A stretch of 64,000 nt of DNA from Parahaliea mediterranea (lineage in GTDB: Bacteria; Pseudomonadota; Gammaproteobacteria; Pseudomonadales; Halieaceae), in NCBI RefSeq assembly GCF_003402235.1, contig NZ_QEWO01000002.1:248001-312000 (forward strand), read 5' to 3'. The first letter of the stretch is position 1. Each line of letters starts with the position of its first letter. Below are positions 27,345-34,958 of the stretch, piece after piece. The notes beneath the pieces are model-generated. The model did no database searches. It was given only the letters and a program-made list of their open reading frames with translations, and was not told the DNA's origin. A program made the translations under genes and the position numbers.

Positions 27345-28526
27345 ATGGAGCAGATGCTGACGGAAAGCCAGACGCTTCCACTCTACACACTCTACATTCT
27401 GGTGTTTTCGCTCACCTGCGCACAGGTGCTGGTGCTGTACTTCCTGAGTGCATCCCACACGGCGCCCCAGGGGCTCGGCCTGTTCACCGTGTACTTCATG
27501 GCCTCGCTGACCGGCTGGATTCTGTTCGCCCTGCAACAGGGGCAGGCCGCCGGCGCGCTGGGGGTTGACCCGGCCACTGTCGTGGCCCTGCTCAATGCGT
27601 ATCTGCTGTTTCTGGCCTGTGGCCAGCGTGCCGGCATCCAGCGCGGCCGCGCTGTGGTGGGTGTCCTGTGCCTGGCAGCGGCCTTCAGCGCCTTCTACCT
27701 GAGTGCCCAGCGCATGTTCACCGTGCAGCTGGTGGGCTGTGCGCTGCTGTGGGCCGCGGCCGGGGTCATCAGCGCCCAGCGCGGCTGGCGCCAGGCCAAT
27801 GTCGGCGACGGCTTGATCGCCGGCGCGGGCCTTGGCCTGGCGGCGGGGCTCGCCTGGCTGGCGCTCAAAGGCGGCCAGCCGGGCCGCGACCAACAGCTCG
27901 CCCTGGCTCTGTATGCCTGTGCTCACGCGCTGGTAGCGGTGGGCTTTCTCGGGTCTGCACTGCTGGAGTACCAGCAGCAGCTGTCGCAGCTGGCCACCCG
28001 CGACTCCCTCACCCGCCTGTTCAACCGGCGCGGGCTGGAGGAGGCCCTGCACCTCACCCTGGCCGCGGCGGCGCGCCACAATACCCGCACTTCCGCCGTG
28101 CTGGTTGACATCGACCAGTTCAGCCGCATCAACGACAGCTTTGGCGCCGAAACGGGCGACGCCGTGCTGCAACAGGTAGCGGGCCTGTTGCAGGACCAGT
28201 GCCGGGGCAGCGACGTGGCGGCACGCATCGGCGGCGAACAATTCCTGCTGGTGCTGCCCAACGCCGACGGCGAGGCGGCGCGCATTGTGGCGGAGCGGCT
28301 GCGCAGGGCGGTCAGTGACAGTGTGTTTCGCGCCGAGCGCCAGCCGGTGGCGGTGTCGGTGAGCGCCGGTGTGGCGACCCTGGAGGGCACCACCACGGTG
28401 GACGAGCTGGCCCTGGCCGGGGCCCGCGCCCTGCAGGTGGCCCGCCGCGAGGGCCACAACCGGGTGGCGGTGGTGGACCAGCAAACCCACCTGTTCCGCA
28501 CCGGCGCTGCGCCGGAGGGCGTGTAA
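27345..28526 (+). CDS. Membrane diguanylate cyclase with variant GGEQF active site
   Basis: A 393-residue protein with about six or seven transmembrane segments (residues about 10-205), a short linker and a C-terminal GGDEF domain at about 215-385. The domain shows DSLTRLFNRRGLEE, VLVDIDQFSRINDSFG and RIGGEQFLLVLPN. The active-site motif reads GGEQF instead of GGDEF/GGEEF, with Gln at the fourth position, so c-di-GMP synthesis is uncertain. ATG 27345 is preceded by GGGGG; an in-frame TTG 27330 is possible. It ends four bases before an AraC-family gene, implying coexpression. Confidence 0.85.
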   Translation: MEQMLTESQTLPLYTLYILVFSLTCAQVLVLYFLSASHTAPQGLGLFTVYFMASLTGWILFALQQGQAAGALGVDPATVVALLNAYLLFLACGQRAGIQRGRAVVGVLCLAAAFSAFYLSAQRMFTVQLVGCALLWAAAGVISAQRGWRQANVGDGLIAGAGLGLAAGLAWLALKGGQPGRDQQLALALYACAHALVAVGFLGSALLEYQQQLSQLATRDSLTRLFNRRGLEEALHLTLAAAARHNTRTSAVLVDIDQFSRINDSFGAETGDAVLQQVAGLLQDQCRGSDVAARIGGEQFLLVLPNADGEAARIVAERLRRAVSDSVFRAERQPVAVSVSAGVATLEGTTTVDELALAGARALQVARREGHNRVAVVDQQTHLFRTGAAPEGV

Positions 28527-28530
28527 GCCC

Positions 28531-29529
28531 ATGCGTAACCGCTCCATTTCGGTGTATTTCGCCCGCGCCATTCTGGAAAACGCCGTGAGCCGCGGCCTGG
28601 ACCCGGCGGAGCTGCTGCGGCGCAACCGCATCTCACCCCGGCTACTGAACGAACCCAACGCGCGCATTTCCATCGAGCGCTTCGCCGACCTGCAAGTGAG
28701 CACCATGGTGGCGATGGATGACGAATCCCTGGGCTATGCCAACCGCCGCCACCCGGTGGGGTGCTGGTCCATGATGTGCCATGCGGTCATCGGCAGCGAA
28801 ACCCTGGGCCAGGCCCTGGCCCGGCACTGCCGCTTTTACCAGCTGATCGACTTCGACATGCACCCGGAATTCACCGTTGGCGAGGATACCGCCAGCGTGC
28901 GTGTGTTCAGCCAGCAGAGCACGCCGCTGGCCCCCTACATGGCGGAGCTGACCCTGTTCAACGTGCATCGTTTTGCCAGCTGGCTGGTGCAGGAACACCT
29001 GCCGGTGCAGCAGGTGCGGTTGAGTTACCCGATGGCCGCCGACGTCAACGACTACCGCCACATGTTCCTGGCCAACCCGGTGAGTTTTGAGGAGGACGAC
29101 TGCGCCATGGTGTTCTCCCGCGCGCTGCTGGAGAAGCGCATCACCCAGAACGAGCAGAGCCTGCGCCACTTCCTGCGCCACCCGGTGCTGATCATGATGA
29201 CCCAGAACTACGCCCGCAACAGCTGGACCACCCGGGTGCGGGAGATGATCTCGCGCAACATGCTGGCCATGCCCGAGTTGCCCGAGGTGGCGGCGCAGCT
29301 GGAAATGCACCCCCAGACACTGCGCCGGCGCCTGTCCGCCGAGGGCACCACCTTCAAGGACATCAAAAACCAGCTGCGCCGGGATACCGCCCTGCACTTC
29401 CTCGGCAAGCGCGGGCTGTCCATCGAGGAAATTGCCCACCGCTCGGGCTTCTCCGAGTCCAGCGCCTTCATCCGCGCCTTCAAGGGCTGGACCGGGGTCA
29501 CCCCCTACAGCTACCGCAAGGGCATCTGA
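28531..29529 (+). CDS. AraC-family transcriptional regulator (Arabinose_bd N-domain type)
   Basis: A 332-residue regulator. Residues about 15-200 match the Arabinose_bd-like N-terminal domain of OruR/ArgR-type AraC proteins. The C-terminal AraC helix-turn-helix pair spans about 240-330, with MPELPEVAAQLEMHPQTLRRRLS and LSIEEIAHRSGFSESSAFIR. ATG 28531 lies four bases after the diguanylate cyclase stop. Proteins of this type often control neighbouring fatty-acid or sterol catabolic genes, so the divergent acyl-CoA cluster is a candidate target (inference). Confidence 0.9.
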   Translation: MRNRSISVYFARAILENAVSRGLDPAELLRRNRISPRLLNEPNARISIERFADLQVSTMVAMDDESLGYANRRHPVGCWSMMCHAVIGSETLGQALARHCRFYQLIDFDMHPEFTVGEDTASVRVFSQQSTPLAPYMAELTLFNVHRFASWLVQEHLPVQQVRLSYPMAADVNDYRHMFLANPVSFEEDDCAMVFSRALLEKRITQNEQSLRHFLRHPVLIMMTQNYARNSWTTRVREMISRNMLAMPELPEVAAQLEMHPQTLRRRLSAEGTTFKDIKNQLRRDTALHFLGKRGLSIEEIAHRSGFSESSAFIRAFKGWTGVTPYSYRKGI

Positions 29530-29570
29530 GCTAGCACAAGCGCATCTGAACTATCGCAAGGGCATCTGAC
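29511..29570 (+). repeat. Three tandem 20-base repeats spanning the AraC gene stop codon
   Basis: Three direct units with consensus CTANCGCAAGGGCATCTGAN run at 29511-29530, 29531-29550 and 29551-29570. The first encodes the last residues and stop of the AraC protein; the other two copies lie just downstream. Each copy carries the same TGA. Because the period is not a multiple of three, loss of the first stop would shift frame. Confidence 0.9.
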
Positions 29571-29650
29571 CCGCCGCCTCACAGCATTGGCGGGGGCCAC
29601 CAGGCTTTCGCTATAGTGGTGGTGATGCCACCGTCAATAGTGAGTCTGTC

Positions 29651-32560
29651 GTGAAAAAACTGCTGCGCACGCTGGCCCTGATCTACCTGGGCTACCTCGC
29701 CGTCTGCGTGCTGATCATCCTGCCGCTGCTGAATTTTGTGCCACCCTGGTTTGTGCACAAGCAGTACCAGCGCGACCTCGACATGGAACTGGCCCTGTTC
29801 AACCCCTTCGCCCTGTCGCTGCAGGTGCGCCAGGCGCGCCTGTCGGAAGCGCCCGGCACCCCGGTGGCGGGCTCCCCCACCGGGGCCACCTTCGCCAGCC
29901 TGGACCGGGCCGAGGTGAACCTGTCCCTGGCCAGCCTGTGGCGCACCGGCTGGGTCTTCGATGCCCTGGCGCTGCAGGGCGTCAACCTGCATCTGCGGCG
30001 CCTGGCGGATGAATCCCTCAACATCAGCGACTTCCTGGTGCCCGGGGATACGCCAGACAGCGAACCCACCGGCGCCCTACCCGGCGTCACGGTGGATGAC
30101 ATCCACCTGTCGGCGCACCGCATCCGGGTCAGCGACGAGGCCCGCCCCACCCCCTACACCACCCACTGGGACGACCTGCAGGCGCGCATGTCGGACCTGT
30201 CCACGGTGCTGGAAGCGGGCCATCCCTACCAGCTGCGGGTGTACGACGAGAGCGGCGGCAACCTGCAGTGGGAGGGGGAGCTGTCCATCCCGCGCGGGCA
30301 CAGCGCCGGGCGCATTGAACTCAGCGCCATTGGCCTGCGCCCCTTCTGGCGCTTCATCAAAGACCAGGTGGACTTTGAACTGCTGGACGGCCACCTGCAT
30401 GTGGTGGCCGACTACCGGGTGGACTGGTCGGCGGGCCTCAGCTATGCGCTGGACAATGCCGCGCTGGATATCGCCAGCGTCTCGGTGGCAGCGGCAGACC
30501 GGGCGGCACTGCCGGATACCAGCATTGACCTTGCCACCCTGGGTATTGCCGGCATCGCCGTGGATGGCGATCGCCAGCAGGTCAGCATCGAGCGCATCGA
30601 CGCCGACGGCCTGAACATCCGCGGCTGGCTGGAGGGCGACAGGCTCTCCCTGGCCGAGCTGTTCAACACCCGCTTTGCAGCATCCGGCGGTGACAAAGAT
30701 GCGCCGGCGAAAGCCACCGACACCGGGCCACCGTGGCAGGTCAGCGTCGGCCAGGCCGCGGTAAACGGCGCCAAGGTGGCCTGGCGCAGCCAGTTTACCG
30801 AGCCGGCCCAGCTGCACATCACGCCGCTGGACATCAGCGTGGACAGCCTGCACTGGCCGGTGCGCCAGGCCAGCCCCCTCGGCCTATCGCTGACCGTGAA
30901 CGACACCATGACAGTCCAGGTGGATGGCGAACTGCATCTGACATCCGGCGACGGCACACTCAACCTGGCCGTGGACAAGGTGCCACTGGCCTGGTTTGCC
31001 CCCAATATCCCGGCGGTTCTCAACGCCCGCATCGACTCCGGCCAGGCCCGCACCCGGGGCAGCCTGGCCCTGGCCGGCTTTGCCCCCCAGACGGTGACGC
31101 TCACCGGCGCCGTGGAGGACTTTGGCGTGCACCTGTATCAGGCCGACGACGCCTTTACCCGCTGGGACAGCCTGGCTTGGGAGGATCTGGCGGTGGACTT
31201 GCCGGGGCGCAGCGTAGCGCTGGCCCAGCTGCACCTGGACGGCTATTCCGGGCGCGTTCACATCCAGAAAGACGGCAGTCTCAACATCCAGCGCCTGCTG
31301 CGCGAAGAAGCCGAGGCGAATGCCCGGCAGCAGGCGAACAATGGCAAGGCAGCCGACAATAGCGCCGCACAGGAAGCCGACAGCGCCACCGAAGATGCCC
31401 CCGCCGAGCCCTGGCAGTTCAGCGCGCCGGCCATTTTCATCAGCGACAGCGAAGTGGATTTTATGGACGAATCCCTACCGCTGTTCTTTCGCACCGTGAT
31501 CGGCGATGTGAACGGCGACATCAGCGGCCTGTCCAGCGACCCGGACAGCACACTGGCTGTGGACATCACCGGCTCGGTGGACGGCTACGCCCCGGTAGTG
31601 CTGGCGGGTAGCGCCAGGGCCTTTCACGTACCCCCGGCGCTGGATTTGAACCTGACCTTCCAGGGGGTGGACCTGGCCCGCCTCACCCCCTACTCCGGCA
31701 CCTACGCCGGCTACGCCATCGACCGCGGCACCCTCAACCTGGACCTCAACTACAGCCTGGCCGAAGATCGCCTGCAGGGAGACAACAAGGTTGTCATCCG
31801 CCAGCTCAAGCTGGGGGAGAAAATCGACAGCGACAAAGCCCTGGACATCCCCCTGCAGCTCGGCATCGCCCTGCTGACCGATGCCAACGGCGTCATCGAC
31901 CTGGCGGTGCCGGTCAGTGGCGATGTCAACAATCCCCAGTTCGAGTTGGGTTCGGTGATCATGGGCGCCTTCGTGAACCTGATTACCAAGGCCATTACCG
32001 CACCCTTCACCCTGCTGGCCAACCTGGTGGGCACTGAAGACGACCTGCAGCGCGTCAACTTCGCCGCCGGCAGCAGCGCGCTGGATGACCACGGCCGGCA
32101 GAAGCTGATGGAACTGGCCGAGGCCATGGCCCAGCGGCCCCAACTCAAGCTGGTGATTGGCGGGCGCCTCAACCCCGACAGTGATCGCAAAAAACTGCAG
32201 CAGCAACTGCTGCAACAGGCCCTGCTGGACGGCGGGCTGACGGCGGAGGATATCAGCGGCAAGAGCGCCGCCTGGGCCGAGGCCATTGCCCTGCGCTACG
32301 CCGCCCTGCCCCCCGAGGCGCAGATTGCCAGCGAAGACGGCGAGCCCCCCTCGCCCCTGGCCCAGGCGCGGCGGGTGCAGGCCCGCTTCCCTGTGCCGGA
32401 TGCGGCGCTCAAAGCCCTGGCCGAGGAGCGCGCCGCCAGCAGCAAGCGGCTGCTGGTGAACGAGGGCAAGGTGGCCGCGGACCGCGCGGTGATCGAGCAG
32501 ACCGACCCGGCGGCGGACTACAACAGTTTCAGCGGCGTGGAGATGTCAGTCGACACCTGA
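29651..32560 (+). CDS. DUF748/AsmA-like protein
   Basis: A 969-residue protein with one N-terminal transmembrane segment (about residues 5-28) and a large periplasmic part. It resembles DUF748 members of the AsmA/bridge-like superfamily, some of which are implicated in phospholipid transport between membranes. Near the C-terminus, residues about 795-840 (VNFAAGSSALDDHGRQKLME, then RPQLKLVIGGRL) resemble an OmpA-like peptidoglycan-binding stretch. It starts at GTG 29651. A Gln/Asn/Ala/Glu-rich low-complexity segment lies at about 550-585. The end overlaps the convergent sprT-like gene by 15 bases. Confidence 0.85.
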   Translation: MKKLLRTLALIYLGYLAVCVLIILPLLNFVPPWFVHKQYQRDLDMELALFNPFALSLQVRQARLSEAPGTPVAGSPTGATFASLDRAEVNLSLASLWRTGWVFDALALQGVNLHLRRLADESLNISDFLVPGDTPDSEPTGALPGVTVDDIHLSAHRIRVSDEARPTPYTTHWDDLQARMSDLSTVLEAGHPYQLRVYDESGGNLQWEGELSIPRGHSAGRIELSAIGLRPFWRFIKDQVDFELLDGHLHVVADYRVDWSAGLSYALDNAALDIASVSVAAADRAALPDTSIDLATLGIAGIAVDGDRQQVSIERIDADGLNIRGWLEGDRLSLAELFNTRFAASGGDKDAPAKATDTGPPWQVSVGQAAVNGAKVAWRSQFTEPAQLHITPLDISVDSLHWPVRQASPLGLSLTVNDTMTVQVDGELHLTSGDGTLNLAVDKVPLAWFAPNIPAVLNARIDSGQARTRGSLALAGFAPQTVTLTGAVEDFGVHLYQADDAFTRWDSLAWEDLAVDLPGRSVALAQLHLDGYSGRVHIQKDGSLNIQRLLREEAEANARQQANNGKAADNSAAQEADSATEDAPAEPWQFSAPAIFISDSEVDFMDESLPLFFRTVIGDVNGDISGLSSDPDSTLAVDITGSVDGYAPVVLAGSARAFHVPPALDLNLTFQGVDLARLTPYSGTYAGYAIDRGTLNLDLNYSLAEDRLQGDNKVVIRQLKLGEKIDSDKALDIPLQLGIALLTDANGVIDLAVPVSGDVNNPQFELGSVIMGAFVNLITKAITAPFTLLANLVGTEDDLQRVNFAAGSSALDDHGRQKLMELAEAMAQRPQLKLVIGGRLNPDSDRKKLQQQLLQQALLDGGLTAEDISGKSAAWAEAIALRYAALPPEAQIASEDGEPPSPLAQARRVQARFPVPDAALKALAEERAASSKRLLVNEGKVAADRAVIEQTDPAADYNSFSGVEMSVDT

Positions 32561-33079
32561 GCCCGGGCGCAGCGCCTCGCCACAGGCGCGGCACAGGTAA
32601 CTGCCGCTGCCGCGCCGCACCCGGTTGTGACGGGTGGTGGACAAATCGTGCTGGCGGCAGCCGCAGTGGTAGGCATGGGTGCGCTGGCGGCGCTGGGGAA
32701 TGTCCGACAGGTCGCGATCGAAGGTCACCTCTGGCGGCGCGCCCAGCAGCGCCATTACCGCCTGCCATTCGCGGCCGTGGGGCGCCACCCGGCGGCGCCG
32801 GTAGAGGCTGTGCACAATGTAGTGAGCCACCTCGTGGGGCACCGTGCCTTCCAGGTTCTCCCGGTAGTACTTGGCGAATATCCAGGGGTTGTAGCGAATC
32901 CACTGGCTTCGGCCGTCGCTGCGGAACATGCCGGCGGTGCGCCCGCGCAAATCAAAGCGCACTGACGGCACGGGAAATTCCCGCCCCAGCGCCCTGGACA
33001 CCCTGGCCACGCAATCGGCGGTGGCGGCTTCCACTTCCCGCCGCTGTGCGGCGCCAATGGGTTGAATGGTCTGGCTCAC
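32546..33079 (-). CDS. SprT-like zinc metalloprotease family protein
   Basis: A 177-residue SprT-like protein. The HExxH motif appears as HEVAH at residues 82-86 in TVPHEVAHYIVHSLY. The C-terminus carries a zinc-ribbon-like set of cysteines (YHCGCRQH ... CRACGEAL). Bacterial SprT is poorly understood; eukaryotic relatives (SPRTN) cut DNA-protein crosslinks. It starts at GTG 33079, overlapping the end of the LysR gene by four bases, so the two are probably cotranscribed. Confidence 0.88.
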   Translation of the reverse strand: MSQTIQPIGAAQRREVEAATADCVARVSRALGREFPVPSVRFDLRGRTAGMFRSDGRSQWIRYNPWIFAKYYRENLEGTVPHEVAHYIVHSLYRRRRVAPHGREWQAVMALLGAPPEVTFDRDLSDIPQRRQRTHAYHCGCRQHDLSTTRHNRVRRGSGSYLCRACGEALRPGSGVD

Positions 33080-34017
33080 GGCTGTTTCGCGTCCTTCTTT
33101 GCCGCTGCGGCAACAGATTGGCCGGGCAGTCTATCAGCCCAGCTCTGCTCGCACAGGTCCAGCCACGCGCTGAGGGCGGCGCCGTGGAACTTGTCACGGT
33201 GCAGGATGAGGTTGAGCCGGCGGCGAAAATCGCGCCCCGGCACCGCCAACGGCACCAGCGAGCCACGGGCAAAGGCCTCCACCAGGCTGATCCGCGACAG
33301 GCAGCCCACCCCCAGGCCCGCCTCCACCGCGCGCTTGATGGCCTCGGTGTGGGGCAGTTCCAGGGCAATGGTGAGGTCCGGCAGAATGCCGTGCATGGCG
33401 CGGTCGAAGGTCTGGCGGGTGCCGGAGCCGCGCTCGCGCACAATCCACTCAAGGCCCAGCAGATCCCTGTCCGACAGTTTGCGCCGCCCCGCCAGCGGGT
33501 GGCCGGGGGCGGCAAACACCTGCAGTTCGTCTTCGCGCCAGTGGCGGGTTTCCAGGTCCGGGTGGTTCAGCTCACCCTCCACCAGGCCCATGTCCAGTTC
33601 GAAGGCGGCGACCTTGTCGGCAATGCGCTCGGTGTTGTCCACCGTCAGGGCCACGTCGGCCCCGGGAAAGCGGCGCCGGAAATCCGCAATCATGGGCACC
33701 GCCAGGTAGTTGCCAATGGTGAGGGTGGCCCCCACCTGCAGCCGCCCCGCCACCTCGGCCCCCGCCAGCGCCTGTTCCAGCTCCCGCGCCTGGGCCAGCA
33801 GGTTTTCTGCCCGTGGGCGCAGCTGGGCGCCCAGCTCCGACAGCTGCAGTCGCTTGCCCCGGCGGTCGAACAGCTGCACGTCAAACTGGCCTTCCAGGTC
33901 CTTGAGCGCCCCGCTGGCGGCGGACTGGGACATGGCCAGATCCGCCGCGGCCCGGCTCACATTCTCATGGCGGGCAGTGGCGATGAACACCTCTAGCTGA
34001 CGCAGGCTGAAGCGCAT
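33076..34017 (-). CDS. LysR-family regulator, FinR-like
   Basis: A 313-residue LysR regulator with an N-terminal winged helix (FSLRQLEVFIATARHENVSR, then SQSAASGALKDLEGQF) and a C-terminal effector domain. It is divergent from a ferredoxin-NADP reductase gene. In Pseudomonas the same arrangement is finR-fprA, where FinR activates the reductase gene under superoxide or sulfur-related stress. The function is therefore inferred from neighbourhood and family, not from an identified effector site. Confidence 0.85.
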   Translation of the reverse strand: MRFSLRQLEVFIATARHENVSRAAADLAMSQSAASGALKDLEGQFDVQLFDRRGKRLQLSELGAQLRPRAENLLAQARELEQALAGAEVAGRLQVGATLTIGNYLAVPMIADFRRRFPGADVALTVDNTERIADKVAAFELDMGLVEGELNHPDLETRHWREDELQVFAAPGHPLAGRRKLSDRDLLGLEWIVRERGSGTRQTFDRAMHGILPDLTIALELPHTEAIKRAVEAGLGVGCLSRISLVEAFARGSLVPLAVPGRDFRRRLNLILHRDKFHGAALSAWLDLCEQSWADRLPGQSVAAAAKKDAKQP

Positions 34018-34037
34018 GGCGTATATCCGAAAAAGTG

Positions 34038-34055
34038 ATAATTGATATCCATTAT
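34038..34055. promoter_or_regulatory. LysR-type operator candidate between finR-like and fpr genes
   Basis: ATAAT-N8-ATTAT is an imperfect palindrome containing the T-N11-A core of LysR operators (T39 and A51). It lies 20 bases upstream of the regulator start codon and 73 bases upstream of fpr, a fitting place for shared control. Confidence 0.45.
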
Positions 34056-34127
34056 TCCCGCTTTGCCAATATAAGAAAAGCCCCTACAGTGCCGCCATCA
34101 CCCACGCTGGTAAAAGGAATCCGCTCC

Positions 34128-34901
34128 ATGGCCACACTGCTCCGGGAACAGGTCACCGAAGTCCACCACTGGACCGACAGCCTGTTCAGCTTCAAAACCA
34201 CCCGCGACCAGGGCTTTCGCTTCAAGAACGGCTATTTCACGATGATTGGCCTGGAGCACGAAGGCAAGCCCCTGCTGCGCGCCTACAGCCTGGCCAGCGC
34301 CAACTACGAGGACCAGTTGGAATTCTTCAGCATCAAGGTGCCCGACGGCCCGCTGACCTCCAAGTTGCAGAACATCAAGGTGGGCGACGAGTTGCTGATC
34401 AACAGCAAGGCCACTGGCACCCTGGTGCTGGACAACCTGCTGCCCGGGCGCAACCTCTACCTGATTGCCACCGGCACAGGCCTGGCCCCCTTCCTGTCCA
34501 TCATCAAGGACCCGGAAATCTACGAGGCCTTCGACCGGGTGATCCTGACCCACGGCTGCCGCTTTGTGGAAGAGCTGGCCTACCAGGAAGTGATTACCGA
34601 GCACCTGCCCAATCACGAATACCTGGGTGAGGACGTGCGCAGTAAACTGGTGTACTACCCCACCGTGACCCGCGAGGAGTTTCGCAATACCGGCCGGCTC
34701 ACCGACCTGCTGGACAACGGAAAACTGCCGGCGGACATTGGCCTGGACCCGATCAACCCCGAGCACGACCGCTTTATGATCTGCGGCAGCCCGAGCATGC
34801 TGAAGGACATCTGCGCCCTGCTGGATTCCCGCGGCTTTAGCGAATCGCGCCACGGCAAGCAGGCCCACTACGTGATTGAGCGGGCCTTCGTGGAGAGCTG
34901 A
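34128..34901 (+). CDS. fpr: Ferredoxin--NADP reductase
   Basis: A 257-residue FAD enzyme moving electrons between NADPH and ferredoxin or flavodoxin. FAD-binding RAYSLASANYED lies at about residues 50-61, NADP-binding ATGTGLAPFLSI at about 110-121, and MICGSPSMLKDI near 215-226. The C-terminal IERAFVES resembles the bacterial subclass I enzymes (Azotobacter/Pseudomonas type). ATG 34128 has AAAAGGAA upstream; an upstream GTG at 34035 is not needed. The divergent FinR-like gene suggests oxidative-stress control. Confidence 0.93.
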   Translation: MATLLREQVTEVHHWTDSLFSFKTTRDQGFRFKNGYFTMIGLEHEGKPLLRAYSLASANYEDQLEFFSIKVPDGPLTSKLQNIKVGDELLINSKATGTLVLDNLLPGRNLYLIATGTGLAPFLSIIKDPEIYEAFDRVILTHGCRFVEELAYQEVITEHLPNHEYLGEDVRSKLVYYPTVTREEFRNTGRLTDLLDNGKLPADIGLDPINPEHDRFMICGSPSMLKDICALLDSRGFSESRHGKQAHYVIERAFVES

Positions 34902-34926
34902 GGCACGGCACCAGCCCTTCTGTAAG

Positions 34927-34950
34927 GCGGGCCCCTGCAAGGCGGCCCGC
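34927..34950. terminator. Hairpin between convergent genes
   Basis: GCGGGCC and GGCCCGC form a seven-base-pair stem around a ten-base loop in the 57-base gap between fpr and the convergent acyl-CoA synthetase gene. No T-run follows on either strand, so it may be a weak bidirectional terminator. The same stretch contains a short imperfect direct repeat (TGTAAGGCGG / TGCAAGGCGG). Confidence 0.35.
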
Positions 34951-34958
34951 GCAGGGCC

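Noticed and set aside
29511-29570. Three-unit 20-base array as a CRISPR
   Set aside because: Units are contiguous without spacers and contain the end of a coding region; no cas genes are present.
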